From: Mucilaginibacter sp.
GTDB taxonomy: Bacteria > Bacteroidota > Bacteroidia > Sphingobacteriales > Sphingobacteriaceae
Assembly: GCA_029237615.1 (NCBI GenBank)
Contig: JAQNCM010000408.1
Location: 1-37,208 of the forward strand
Length of the DNA: 37,208 nt
Direction: 5' to 3'
Positions 23,172 through 32,016 of this stretch are shown here, piece by piece. Every line of letters begins with the position of its first letter. Positions within the stretch are counted from its first letter, which is position 1. The notes below the pieces were generated by a model. That model saw nothing but the letters and a program-made list of their open reading frames with translations. It ran no database searches and was not told the DNA's origin. The translations under genes were made by a program, and so were the position numbers.

Positions 23172-25634
23172 TTATTGGTTTCCTCCCGAACTTTTGCCGC
23201 CGCCCTTGGTGTCATCATTGTTAATTCCGTGCTGATTCTTCTTTATCTCACTGTTCAGCTTGCCGAATTTGTAACTGAACCTTATCGCAAAGGTGCGGTA
23301 GGGTTCCTGGTTAAATAATGACTGATAGTATTGAGGAGTTGTTGTAGTGGAGGTATAATTGTGGTATTTGGATTCAGGGTTATTTGCCACTAATGAAATG
23401 GTGGCATTTTTCTTTAAAAACTCCTTTGTGATCACCAACGAGTTATAAATGTAATTGTTTGACCGCCCTTGCAGATTCACATCGCCGCTGAAGAAACCGG
23501 CATCTATGCCTATACGGTAACCGCTGTCAAACTTATAACCTGCATTGGCAAACGCGTTACCGGTATAGCCAGAATTTTGATAAAACTGTCCGTTATAGGT
23601 GCCTCTTAACCAGATTTTGGAAATAAATCCATTTAAGCTAAGGGTAAGCTTTTTTGTAATGCTAAGATTGGTGTTGATATTTAAGCCAAGGCTACGGTTA
23701 CTCCCTAAATTTTGATAGGTAGTTTTGGTAATAGTATCAAGCTTGTGATTGGCGATACTGTCGGTATGCAGGCTGGATACGTTTTGAATGGAGTTATTTG
23801 AAAACTGGTAGCTAAGGCCCGCTGTAAATGAGTTTTTTGAGAAATTACTATAGGTAAACTCGAAGTTATTGTTCAGTTCCGGGCGAAGATTGGGATTGCC
23901 TGTGCTGATAAATTTAGGATTTGAATTATCTACAAAAGGGTTTAACTGGTAAATGCCCGGCCGTTGTATACGTTGCGTAAATCCTAAATTCAAGCTGCTG
24001 GTTTTAAAGGTGCGTTGAATAGATACGGAGGGAATAAGGTTATTGTAATTTTGACTGATAGAGGCATTTGCAGAGGTAAAATTCGCATTTACGGTGGTAT
24101 GTTCCAGCCTTAATCCGGCTTTGGCTGTCCATTTTGCCAGCTTTAACTGATAGGAATTATAAAGGCTGTACACATTTTGCTGGTAATTGAAGTTATTGGT
24201 ATAAACCGGATTTAAATTGTATTGAGTAGTTGCCGAATCAACATCCAGCCGGCTAAAATCACTAAAATCAGTTCTTAAGATAGCTTTGGCACCGGCTTCC
24301 AGGGTAAGCTTCCTGAATGGCTCCGCATAGTCAACCTGTACAGTATGGGACCTTTCTCCCGAATTATTATTTTGTTTAAAATCCGGTTGCACCGATTGAT
24401 AATCATTTACTCTTTGGCTAAAAATGTTATTACTGTAATTAGTGGATGGCGAATAACTGAATTTATAAGATAAAGTTAGCAGTTGATCCTTCTTTTGTTT
24501 AAAGCCCAATTGGTAGTTAACGGTTGCGTCAAGCCCCTGGAAGGTATTAAAACCCGATGAGTATTGATTATACTGCTGGGCAACAGAGCCGTTGTAGTTT
24601 AAAGTATTAGAAAATTGGTTATTGGTTTGGTCGCTGCTCCCGTGGTACATCTCTAAGGAGCCGGTCAGCAAGTTAAGGCTGTCAATTTCATAACTAAGCT
24701 CTGCTGATCCAAAAAAATTATGAAACTTATTGCTGCCGTAACCGGTTTGCCTTGTGCTTTGCCCGCCGAAAATAGTTTGCGAATTACCAAAGGCAGCGTT
24801 AAAACCATTGTTATAATTAGTGCCCGCAAAAACACTAACACCCAGTTTACCTTCCTTGGCATTACCCCGCAGATACAGCCCCGGCCCAAAAACACTGTTG
24901 TAACGGCCGCTGATAGTACCATTGTAACCCTGGTCGGCATTTTTTTTGGTAATAATGTTGATGATGCCTGTCAACCCCTCGGAATCATACTTAGCAGGGG
25001 GAGTGGTGATTACCTCAATCTTTTGTATATTATCTGCCGGCATAGCCTTTAAAAAGTCAGACGGGTTTTTAGCCACCAGGGCGGATTCTTTTCCGTTGAT
25101 CAGTATTTTATATTTCCCACTACCCTTCATTTTAATATTATCGTTTGCATCAACAGACAATAAGGGCACTTTTCGCATCATATCAAGTGCTGTTAACGCT
25201 TTACTTTCAGGGTCGGCCTGTACGTCATAGCTGATACGGTCAACCTCTTGTTTCATGATGGGTTTTACCGCTGTTACCGAAACTTCTTTTAAACTGTTAC
25301 TTGCTACCAACAATGATACTTTACCAACGTTTACATCTGTAGTTGTCCCGTCTATTTTTACAACTTTATTCTGATAACCTACTGACGCAAACGTTAGCAG
25401 GTAAGCTTTACCTGTATGGCTTTTTAATTGAAAGCTGCCATCGTCTTTAGATAAGGTCCCTTGTATCGATTTTTGTGTTGTGGCGTCAAGCAATACCGCT
25501 GTAACATAACCCAGCGGTTTGTTTGTGGTCGAATCGATGGTTATTCCCTTAACGGTTAATGTTTGTGGGGTTGTTTGAGCGTATACCGCGGCAGAGAGGC
25601 AGCAGCAAATTGTTAAAAGTAGAAGTGTTCTCAT
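23172..25634 (-). CDS. TonB-type outer-membrane beta-barrel receptor
   Basis: The 820-aa protein has a signal peptide (about 1-19, ending VYAQ). A carboxypeptidase-regulatory-like domain covers about 27-112 (TVKGITIDSTTNKPLGYV, KDDGSFQLKSHTGKAYLLTF). A plug domain covers about 115-235 (ALTALDMMRKVPLLSVD, GKYKILINGKESAL, ADNIQKIEVITTPPAKYDSEGLTGIINI). The rest is a long barrel with alternating strands and Asn/Tyr-rich loops. It belongs with the outer-membrane beta-barrel family proteins of Bacteroidota, which import or bind ligands at the surface. No SusD-like partner or TonB-box substrate clue is adjacent, so the ligand is unknown. The protein ends in a Gly/Ser-rich hydrophilic tail (NDDTKGGGKSSGGNQ) rather than an aromatic residue. 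Confidence 0.9.
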   Translation of the reverse strand: MRTLLLLTICCCLSAAVYAQTTPQTLTVKGITIDSTTNKPLGYVTAVLLDATTQKSIQGTLSKDDGSFQLKSHTGKAYLLTFASVGYQNKVVKIDGTTTDVNVGKVSLLVASNSLKEVSVTAVKPIMKQEVDRISYDVQADPESKALTALDMMRKVPLLSVDANDNIKMKGSGKYKILINGKESALVAKNPSDFLKAMPADNIQKIEVITTPPAKYDSEGLTGIINIITKKNADQGYNGTISGRYNSVFGPGLYLRGNAKEGKLGVSVFAGTNYNNGFNAAFGNSQTIFGGQSTRQTGYGSNKFHNFFGSAELSYEIDSLNLLTGSLEMYHGSSDQTNNQFSNTLNYNGSVAQQYNQYSSGFNTFQGLDATVNYQLGFKQKKDQLLTLSYKFSYSPSTNYSNNIFSQRVNDYQSVQPDFKQNNNSGERSHTVQVDYAEPFRKLTLEAGAKAILRTDFSDFSRLDVDSATTQYNLNPVYTNNFNYQQNVYSLYNSYQLKLAKWTAKAGLRLEHTTVNANFTSANASISQNYNNLIPSVSIQRTFKTSSLNLGFTQRIQRPGIYQLNPFVDNSNPKFISTGNPNLRPELNNNFEFTYSNFSKNSFTAGLSYQFSNNSIQNVSSLHTDSIANHKLDTITKTTYQNLGSNRSLGLNINTNLSITKKLTLSLNGFISKIWLRGTYNGQFYQNSGYTGNAFANAGYKFDSGYRIGIDAGFFSGDVNLQGRSNNYIYNSLVITKEFLKKNATISLVANNPESKYHNYTSTTTTPQYYQSLFNQEPYRTFAIRFSYKFGKLNSEIKKNQHGINNDDTKGGGKSSGGNQ

Positions 25635-25752
25635 AGTCGGATTTTATAGGCTGGATTCTTAAGGTTAAAGACACACCAAGGTATTAATCCGTTGCAAGAA
25701 AATAAAAGATTTAACAAAATTTAACTAAATAATTAGTTATGTAACAAGAGTG

Positions 25753-26313
25753 TTACTTGTTGTGCCTTGTCATGGTTAATTCTGTGCCGATAGCAGCGAA
25801 ACTTTTTATCATTTCGATAGCACGGTCAATGAGTGCAGGCAGCTCAGGTAGTTCATCTTCTGCAAAGCCATCCAGTACATAATCCACTTGCCGGCCCTTC
25901 GGAAAATTATCACCAACGCCAAAGCGGAGGCGCGCATAATCATTATGACCAAGTGTAGCCTCAATGTGTTTTAAGCCATTGTGGCCCGCGGCGCTTCCTT
26001 TAGGTTTTAAACGCAGCGTGCCAAAAGGTAAAGCGATATCATCCACTACGATCAATACATTTTCAATAGGGATCCTTAATTCTTTCATCCAGTGATTAAC
26101 CGCCTTACCGCTCAAATTCATATAAGTGGTTGGTTTGATGAGATACAGCGTCCGGGCTTTATGAGTTATTTCGGTGTAATATGCCAGCCGCATATTGTAA
26201 AATTTTACTCCTTCCTCTTTAGCCAGTTTATCCAAAATCATAAAGCCGATATTATGCCGGGTATCAGCGTATTCAGGCCCAATATTTCCTAAACCAACAA
26301 TCAGATATTTCAT
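25753..26313 (-). CDS. pth: Peptidyl-tRNA hydrolase
   Basis: The 186-aa protein begins MKYLIVGLGNIGPEY with catalytic His20 in DTRHNIGF. It also contains TYMNLSGKAV (Asn of the active site), VVDDIALPFG with the conserved Asp, and GSAAGHNGLKHIE. The enzyme frees tRNA from peptidyl-tRNA that drops off the ribosome. I chose the ATG at 26313 because six extra codons upstream (MDYRLK) lie in a repeat of the type TAGTCCATAG and are not family-like. Order prs-rplY(ctc)-pth is also known in Bacillus. The rplY terminator stands between it and rplY, so it may have its own promoter. Confidence 0.95.
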   Translation of the reverse strand: MKYLIVGLGNIGPEYADTRHNIGFMILDKLAKEEGVKFYNMRLAYYTEITHKARTLYLIKPTTYMNLSGKAVNHWMKELRIPIENVLIVVDDIALPFGTLRLKPKGSAAGHNGLKHIEATLGHNDYARLRFGVGDNFPKGRQVDYVLDGFAEDELPELPALIDRAIEMIKSFAAIGTELTMTRHNK

Positions 26314-26398
26314 TTTGAGTCTATAGTCCATAGTCCCTAGTCCATAGAACTAGTGAACAAAGACAGATTTATAGGGCGAAGATATTAATTAAAATAAA

Positions 26399-26428
26399 AA
26401 CAGCGATAAGTATAAACCTATCGCTGTT
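26399..26428 (-). terminator. Terminator of rplY
   Basis: AACAGCGATA (26399-26408) and TATCGCTGTT (26419-26428) make a 10-bp stem with a 10-base loop. On the minus strand it is followed by TTTTATTTTAATTAA. It lies 38 bases after the rplY stop and before pth. Confidence 0.85.
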
Positions 26429-26441
26429 AAATATTAACCTT

Positions 26442-26469
26442 ATTCCTCCTTAAAGAGGGTAGGGGTTTA
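26442..26469. repeat. REP-like CCTCC/GGGG element copy
   Basis: The sequence CTCCTTAAAGAGGGTAGGGGTT just past the rplY stop resembles the second half of the longer element between prs and rplY (27142-27180). It is most likely another copy of the same small family of intergenic repeats. It overlaps the end of rplY by a few bases. Confidence 0.5.
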
Positions 26470-27051
26470 TTTTTTACCGGAAGCAGCTTCCTGCTCAGCC
26501 TGACGTAATGCGCGTGAAGTAGTTACAGAAACAATTGTATCCTCTTTGGCGTTGGTGATAGTTAAATTATCAAGTTTTAAATCGCCAACCTTTACAGATT
26601 TTCCAACTTCTAAAGTTTCAATGCTTACTTCAATAGCATCCAGGTGATCCTTGGGTAAACCTTTGATCCGTAACTTTCTTAGTTTTTGTACCAGCTTACC
26701 ACCTGTTTTAACACCCGGCGAAGTTCCGGTTAGTTTAACGGGAATTTCGATAGTGATAGGCTTTTTGTCATCTAGCAGCAAAAAGTCGATGTGAATAAGC
26801 TGTTCAGTTAAGGGGTGGAACTGCATGTCTTTAATAATAGCCTGTGATTTTACACCAGCAATTTCTAAGTCGATGAAATGAACAACCGGCGTATAAACTA
26901 CGGCTTTCAAATCAGCTGCGGACACTGAAAAGTGGGTTTGGGTTGACCCACCGTAAAGTACTGCCGGCACTAATGCCTGGTAACGCAGTTCTTTAGCGTC
27001 TCTTTTCCCTACGTTCTCTCTTGGAGAACCGCTAATAGCAATTGATTTCAT
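26467..27051 (-). CDS. rplY: Ribosomal protein bL25 (Ctc-type, long form)
   Basis: The 194-aa protein starts MKSIAISGSPRENVGKRDAKELR. Its N-terminal L25 domain (about 1-95) binds 5S rRNA (VPAVLYGG, HFSV, FHPLTEQLIHIDFLLL). A C-terminal beta domain (about 96-185) matches the Ctc long form (IEIPVKLTGTSPGVKTGGKLVQ, VSIETLEVGKSVKVGDL), and a charged tail follows. It is part of the large ribosomal subunit. It stands downstream of prs with a repeat-containing gap of about 120 bases, and is followed by a strong terminator. Confidence 0.95.
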   Translation of the reverse strand: MKSIAISGSPRENVGKRDAKELRYQALVPAVLYGGSTQTHFSVSAADLKAVVYTPVVHFIDLEIAGVKSQAIIKDMQFHPLTEQLIHIDFLLLDDKKPITIEIPVKLTGTSPGVKTGGKLVQKLRKLRIKGLPKDHLDAIEVSIETLEVGKSVKVGDLKLDNLTITNAKEDTIVSVTTSRALRQAEQEAASGKK

Positions 27052-27078
27052 TAATTTGTTATTTAATTTGTTTACTTA

Positions 27079-27180
27079 ACCTCACCCCAACCACTCTCCG
27101 GTAGAGAGGGGCTTTAATGAAGAATTATTATTCATTATATTTAAAGTCCTCCCTACCGGGAAGGATTTAGGTGGGGTTTA
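27079..27180. repeat. Imperfect inverted repeat between prs and rplY
   Basis: The left half (27079-27115, AACCTCACCCCAACC...GAGGGGCTTT) and the reverse complement of the right half (27142-27180) share a CCGGTAG(A/G)GAG core and similar flanks. Each half also has its own small dyad (CTCTCCGGTAGAGAG; TCCCTACCGGGA). It looks like a REP/BIME-type element typical of Bacteroidota spacers. The right end covers the prs stop codon. It may act as a terminator or mRNA stabiliser between the two genes. Confidence 0.6.
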
Positions 27181-28122
27181 ATCCACCTTAAACAATTGGC
27201 TTATGGAGCCATGTTCATTTACGTTCATTATTGCTTTTGCAAACAATTCGGCCGTGCTTAATACTCTTATTTTGCTACCCGGTTGCTTAAGCGGTATAGT
27301 GTCAGTAACAATAAGTTCTGTTAACATAGAGTTCTCGATTGTTTCATAAGCATTGCCTGATAATACCGGGTGTGTACATACTGCACGTACACTACGGGCG
27401 CCACGCTCCATAATTAAACCGGCTGCTTTTGCCAGGGTGCCGGCGGTATCGCAAATGTCATCAATCAGCACAATGTCCTGATCGGTAACATCACCAATAA
27501 GGGTCATTGACTCAATCTCATTGGCACGTTTGCGGCGTTTATCACAAATTACCACTTCGGCATTAAAAAATTTTGCAAAAGAACGTGCCCTGTATGAACC
27601 CCCCATATCAGGCGAAGCGATAGTTAAACTACCCAACCCCAGGCTTTTTATATACGGAACAAATATTATGGATGCATCCAAATGATCAACCGGAATGTCA
27701 AAAAATCCCTGTATCTGTGCAGCGTGCAGGTCCATTGTCATAATACGGTTTATGCCGGCGGCTACCAGTATGTTTGCCACTAGTTTTGAACCAATGGCAA
27801 CACGTGGTTTATCTTTTCTGTCCTGCCGTGCTAATCCAAAATACGGGATAACCGCGGTTACATAATGGGCAGATGCACGTCGTGCGGCATCAGTCATCAT
27901 CAGTAATTCCATCAGGTTATCGGTAGGCGGGTTAGTGCTTTGGATTAAAAACACATCGCAACCGCGTACCGATTCATTAAAATGCGGTTGAAATTCTCCA
28001 TCACTGAAACGTGAAAGTACCACATCACCCAATTCCCTGCCATATGAATCAGCTATATTTGACGCCAGCACCCTGGTGCCTGAGCCTGCAAATAATTTAA
28101 CGGGGTTGAATTGTAACGGCAT
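27178..28122 (-). CDS. prs: Ribose-phosphate pyrophosphokinase
   Basis: The 314-aa protein has the PRPP synthetase landmarks: FAGSGTRVLASNIA and LSRFSDGEFQPHFNESVRG near the start. The metal-binding loop MDLHAAQIQGFFDIPVDHL is at about 130-148, and the PRPP-binding loop VLIDDICDTAGTL at about 217-229. It makes PRPP from ribose-5-phosphate and ATP for nucleotide, His and Trp synthesis. Length is normal for the class I enzyme. It is upstream of rplY in the same direction. The preceding spacer is full of short AT-rich repeats. Confidence 0.97.
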   Translation of the reverse strand: MPLQFNPVKLFAGSGTRVLASNIADSYGRELGDVVLSRFSDGEFQPHFNESVRGCDVFLIQSTNPPTDNLMELLMMTDAARRASAHYVTAVIPYFGLARQDRKDKPRVAIGSKLVANILVAAGINRIMTMDLHAAQIQGFFDIPVDHLDASIIFVPYIKSLGLGSLTIASPDMGGSYRARSFAKFFNAEVVICDKRRKRANEIESMTLIGDVTDQDIVLIDDICDTAGTLAKAAGLIMERGARSVRAVCTHPVLSGNAYETIENSMLTELIVTDTIPLKQPGSKIRVLSTAELFAKAIMNVNEHGSISQLFKVD

Positions 28123-28123
28123 T

Positions 28124-28305
28124 TGTTTGATTCACGAATTACGAATTACGATTTTAGATTTTGTTTCGGCTAATAAAGCATTTTCCAAATCTGAAATCGT
28201 AATCTGAAATATTTCCGATATCCTGTCTGTATAAAAAGCAATTCGGATTTCGAATTTTAAAACCAGACCTAAATCCGAAATTGAAAATCCGAAATCCGAA
28301 ATATT
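28124..28305. repeat. Cluster of short repeats in prs leader
   Basis: Several related short words (ACGAATTACGA, AAATCTGAAATC, AATCCGAAAT and their complements such as TTCGGATTTCGAATTT) recur in both orientations across this spacer. It looks like overlapping inverted repeats of an intergenic element. No gene is seen. The prs promoter should be within it or overlapped by it, but was not identified. Confidence 0.5.
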
Positions 28306-28310
28306 CATTG

Positions 28311-28381
28311 TTGCCCGACCAGGATTCGAACCTAGACAAACGGTACCAAAAACCGTCGTACTACCATTATACTATCAGGCA
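28311..28381 (-). tRNA. tRNA-Gln (anticodon TTG)
   Basis: The minus strand folds into a cloverleaf. The acceptor is TGCCTGA/TCGGGCA with a T-G pair, the D-stem GTAT/GTAC has loop AATGGTA, and the anticodon stem ACGGT/ACCGT has loop TTTTGGT (TTG, Gln). The T-stem CTAGG/CCTGG has loop TTCGAAT, and the discriminator is A. CCA is not encoded. It has an excellent promoter upstream. Confidence 0.95.
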
Positions 28382-28417
28382 ATCTTGTTGGATTGTTATC
28401 CGTCCCAAAAAGGAATG

Positions 28418-28448
28418 CAAATATAGGACGTTTTTTTTAGTTCCCAAA
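28418..28448 (-). promoter_or_regulatory. Promoter of tRNA-Gln
   Basis: On the minus strand TTTG (28448-28445), a 19-base spacer and TATATTTG (28425-28418) match the Bacteroidota housekeeping promoter exactly at both boxes. The -7 box is 36 bases ahead of the mature tRNA 5' end. Confidence 0.85.
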
Positions 28449-28665
28449 TCCTTTTTAAAAAAAGTAGCCCAATTTATATTGATGGCCGACGAGGCTTTTA
28501 TGAAATACTAATGTAAAGTTAGCGAGCACCGTTTACTATAAGCAACAATGGAATGCAGTTACAGGCGAAAACTATTACCGTTGCGTATAATTATTTAATA
28601 ACGACAGCAATAATAATATTCAGCTAAAATAAGAAAGATAATACGAATGGTGTGAAACTAACGGC
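28449..28665. other. Spacer between tRNA-Gln promoter and accA, nothing recognised
   Basis: These ~217 AT-rich bases carry no believable gene, hairpin or RNA. They form the 3' side of accA and the upstream side of the tRNA-Gln promoter. Confidence 0.45.
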
Positions 28666-29622
28666 TCAATCCTCAATCACTACGCCCATTGCACAGAATT
28701 TGTTGATTCGCTCTGTTACCAACTCATCAACGTTACGTTCTTTCAGCGCTTTTAAATCTTTCAGCAATTGTTTTTTAAGGGTAGCAGCCATGGCGATTGG
28801 GTCCTGATGGGCGCCGCCGAGCGGTTCTTTAATAACCCCGTCAATCAGCTTGTTCTTAAACATATCTGTAGAAGTGAGTTTTAGCATTTCCGCTGCTCTT
28901 TCTTTTTGCTCCCATGTTTTAAAAAGGATAGTAGAGCAATTCTCCGGAGAGATAACCGAATACCATGAGTTTTCGAGCATCATTACTTTATCGCCAATAG
29001 CAATGCCCAACGCACCGCCTGATGCACCTTCGCCAATAACCACGCATATTACCGGCACCTTAAGGATAGCCATTTCCAGTAAATTACGTGCAATTGCTTC
29101 GCCCTGGCCACGCTCTTCTGCTTCTAAACCAGGAAATGCGCCCGGTGTGTCGATCAGGGTAATTACCGGTTTATTGAATTTTTCTGCTAGTTTCATTAGC
29201 CGTAAAGCCTTGCGGTATCCCTCAGGATTAGGCATGCCAAAATTACGATACTGGCGCTCTTTAGTATTGCGACCTTTTTGATGGCCGATAAACATAGCGG
29301 TATGGCCATTAATAGCACCAAACCCACCAACTATCGCTTTGTCGTCTCCAACGGTTCTGTCGCCGTGTAATTCGATAAAATTATCGCACATCAGTTCTAT
29401 ATATTGAAGGGTATATGGCCTTTCGGGATGACGTGCTATCTGAACTTTTTGCCAGCCGGTAAGGTTGGCATATATTTCGTGACGGGTGGTCTCTAACTTG
29501 TTTTCAAGTTCAGCAACCGTTGCCGACATATCCAGCTTGTTTTTGTCTTCAACCTGTTTAACCTTTTCAATCTGCTGCTGCAGATCGGCAAGGGGCTTTT
29601 CAAAGTCAAAAGTAATCTTCAT
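28666..29622 (-). CDS. accA: Acetyl-CoA carboxylase carboxyltransferase, alpha subunit
   Basis: The 318-aa protein is full-length AccA. It has an N-terminal helical part (about 1-60), then the crotonase-like core with [67 protein letters not shown] and [16 protein letters not shown] (oxyanion region), and a C-terminal helical tail. With AccD it transfers the carboxyl group from carboxybiotin to acetyl-CoA, the first step of fatty-acid synthesis. Gene context is single; accD and accBC are not in view. Confidence 0.97.
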   Translation of the reverse strand: MKITFDFEKPLADLQQQIEKVKQVEDKNKLDMSATVAELENKLETTRHEIYANLTGWQKVQIARHPERPYTLQYIELMCDNFIELHGDRTVGDDKAIVGGFGAINGHTAMFIGHQKGRNTKERQYRNFGMPNPEGYRKALRLMKLAEKFNKPVITLIDTPGAFPGLEAEERGQGEAIARNLLEMAILKVPVICVVIGEGASGGALGIAIGDKVMMLENSWYSVISPENCSTILFKTWEQKERAAEMLKLTSTDMFKNKLIDGVIKEPLGGAHQDPIAMAATLKKQLLKDLKALKERNVDELVTERINKFCAMGVVIED

Positions 29623-29671
29623 ACACTCGCTTATTAGGGGCCGCTAAATTAACTAAATCAAACGGCATTTT

Positions 29672-30172
29672 TTAATCAGCTTTTTCTAAAGCCTCAAACC
29701 TGGTAATTTGTTGCGATGTTAGTATTGTACGCGTAACAAGGCAAGCCTGTAAAATAACGTTTCTGAGCTCTCCCTGGTACAATCCGTACCTGTTAGTGTA
29801 AAATATAAGCGAACCGTTATTTAATATATGATATTTAAAAATACTGTCCAGCACCCGCTCATTTTTGATAATGATCAAACCCATTTCCAACTTTTTTCGG
29901 CGTAGTTCTTTATTAATTACATCAAGCCTGTCAATTTGAACCGGACTAAGTCCCAGTTCTTTTTTAAATTTTATCACCTTATCCGGCGATGGATAATGAT
30001 TGAGTTCACCAGCCAGCGCCATATTATATAAATCCTCTCCCTTTATAAGTGCCGTGTATTGCGTATCACTCATTGTTTTAAGCGGCGAATGTATAATAGT
30101 GCTGTCTGTTGTTTGTGCGCACACCTTATTAAAAAACGACACGAAAAAAATGGCAAATAACAGTTTTTTCAT
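29672..30172 (-). CDS. Small secreted protein with LTxxQ-like motifs
   Basis: I choose the ATG at 30172, because it starts a signal peptide (MKKLLFAIFFVSFFNKVCAQ) and the 26 codons before it are Arg-rich and not signal-like. The mature ~146 residues are helical and charged. They carry LSPVQIDRLDVINKELRRKK at about 75-94 and LTSQQITRFEAL near the C terminus, the LTxxQ-type motif seen in periplasmic Spy/CpxP-like proteins. A periplasmic, possibly chaperone-like role is a weak inference. It stands between accA and the kdp-linked kinase with gaps of 49 and 128 bases. Confidence 0.7.
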   Translation of the reverse strand: MKKLLFAIFFVSFFNKVCAQTTDSTIIHSPLKTMSDTQYTALIKGEDLYNMALAGELNHYPSPDKVIKFKKELGLSPVQIDRLDVINKELRRKKLEMGLIIIKNERVLDSIFKYHILNNGSLIFYTNRYGLYQGELRNVILQACLVTRTILTSQQITRFEALEKAD

Positions 30173-30300
30173 AAATGTTTGATCAAAGTTAATCAAGGCG
30201 GTCCTTCTTCGGATTTCCCCGGTAGCACTAAACCGCTCTCTGTTCTTCAAACATAAATAAACAACTCAGAAATACGCAGAATGTTCAAAAACCTTTTACT

Positions 30301-32016
30301 TTAATTACCAATTCTTTTCAATGTAAAATAGAACCTGCTGCCCTCACCAATTTCACTTTCAACACCTATTTTGCCGGCCTGAGCCTCAATAAAGTCCTTT
30401 GCTATCGCCAGTCCCAAGCCAGTGCCGGTTTGTTCGGCGGTTGCACCGGGGATTTTAAAATACCTTTCAAATATTCTTGATAAATATTTTTGATCTATTC
30501 CCCGGCCATGGTCCCTTACCGAAAACTCTATGTCGTCGGCCGTATAAATCTTCACTTTAAGATCAACAACTGACTTTTCATGACTGTATTTTATAGCATT
30601 TGAAAGCAGGTTGATCAAAACCCAGGTAGTTTTGTCCAGGTCGGCCTGCACATCCGGAAGTTTTTCATCACACTGTACATTGATGGTTACCTGCTTTTGA
30701 TCGGCGGTAGTTTTTAAAGCTTTTACAGCATAGTCAACAATATTTTTAGGATGTGTGCTGCCAAAGTTGAGTTGCAGCTTTCCGGTTTCAACTTGTGCCA
30801 TATCCAAAAGTTCGCCAGTAATTTGCAGCAGCCTGCGGGCGTCTTCATCAATATTCTCCAATAATTGCTTTTGCTCGGTATTTACCGCACCTATCCGGCT
30901 ATCTTCTAACAATTTCAGGCTCATCTTTATGGAAGAGATCGGCGTTTTTAATTCGTGTGATATGGTAGCTATAAAATTGGTTTTTGCATCATCCAGCTGT
31001 TGGAATTCAGTAATATTTTTTAATATGATCACACTGCCAATAACTTTGTCCTTACTGGTTACCGACAATACTTCTTTGGTATAATAGCTTTCCCGGTTAT
31101 CCGCATAAATTTTCATTTTAGCCTGATCGTTCACCAATAAATTACGTAAAAGGTCATTTTCCATTGAAATATCAGGAGCATATCTGCCGGTAAGACTTTC
31201 CTCTGGCATGCCAATCAGCGTACAGGCTACCTCATTGGCAAAAATGATAAACGATTTTTCATCAAGCCCCAAAATGGCATCATGCATGGAGTTTATGATC
31301 GTTTCGATGCGTTTTTTTTCAAATAATATACTGGCAAGGTTACTGTTTTCGTATTCATCCAGCTTTTTTGTCATGGTATTAAATGCTTGGCCAAGCTCTC
31401 CAAATTCATCGTTCGATTTAAAATCCAGTTGCTGATGGTAATTACGCTTGGATACCTCTTTTATACGTTCGGTTAATTCCTTAATAGGGTTGGCAATATA
31501 ACCCGGAAAATTTACCGTAAAACTAAATGCCACTAAAAACAGGAATGACCCCACAAGCGCTACCAGTAATGTTGCATCGTCGGCTGTTTTTTTAGCGGTA
31601 GCATATTTGTGTTCAATGGCATTCATGTTCAGCTGCATAATGCCGTATAATAGCCTTTTAATGTCACTATGCAACTGCACTGCTTTCGCTTCATCGTCAT
31701 GTAATGCTTTAAGTGAATTGAATTTTGTGCGTAAGGAGCCGGTAAGTTGCTGTTCGCCATGTTCAGTGATATTATGTTCCTGTTTTACCAGGTTTTCTTC
31801 TATCATTCCAGTTTGCTGACGGCTTAACAAACCAGGGCTTGCATCCAATGAAGTACCTATGTTTTTTGTATACTGAACAGATTTATAGTTGTCTTTCAAT
31901 ATATCGCGGGCATCGGCAGAAAGGCGGGTAAGAAAATAGATCGATAATCCGCAGCATACGAATGCCAGAAAAAACAGAAAGCTAAAACCGGCACGGAGTT
32001 TATTTTTGATAGTCAT
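30301..32016 (-). CDS. Membrane histidine kinase paired with split KdpD
   Basis: The 571-aa protein has a membrane helix at about 11-30, a ~115-residue periplasmic helical sensor, a second helix at about 149-171 and a HAMP linker (about 172-225, IANPIKELTERIKEV). A PAS domain follows (about 235-340), then HisKA with phospho-accepting His354 in ISHELKTPIS. The ATPase domain has LLSNAIKYSHE (N box), DHGRGID (G1) and GTGLGLAIAKD (G2). Its ATG shares one base with the stop of the KdpD-N gene (TAATG), so the two are surely co-translated. It replaces the kinase half of a classical KdpD, though its own N-terminal sensor differs from KdpD's four helices. No response regulator follows. Confidence 0.93.
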   Translation of the reverse strand: MTIKNKLRAGFSFLFFLAFVCCGLSIYFLTRLSADARDILKDNYKSVQYTKNIGTSLDASPGLLSRQQTGMIEENLVKQEHNITEHGEQQLTGSLRTKFNSLKALHDDEAKAVQLHSDIKRLLYGIMQLNMNAIEHKYATAKKTADDATLLVALVGSFLFLVAFSFTVNFPGYIANPIKELTERIKEVSKRNYHQQLDFKSNDEFGELGQAFNTMTKKLDEYENSNLASILFEKKRIETIINSMHDAILGLDEKSFIIFANEVACTLIGMPEESLTGRYAPDISMENDLLRNLLVNDQAKMKIYADNRESYYTKEVLSVTSKDKVIGSVIILKNITEFQQLDDAKTNFIATISHELKTPISSIKMSLKLLEDSRIGAVNTEQKQLLENIDEDARRLLQITGELLDMAQVETGKLQLNFGSTHPKNIVDYAVKALKTTADQKQVTINVQCDEKLPDVQADLDKTTWVLINLLSNAIKYSHEKSVVDLKVKIYTADDIEFSVRDHGRGIDQKYLSRIFERYFKIPGATAEQTGTGLGLAIAKDFIEAQAGKIGVESEIGEGSRFYFTLKRIGN

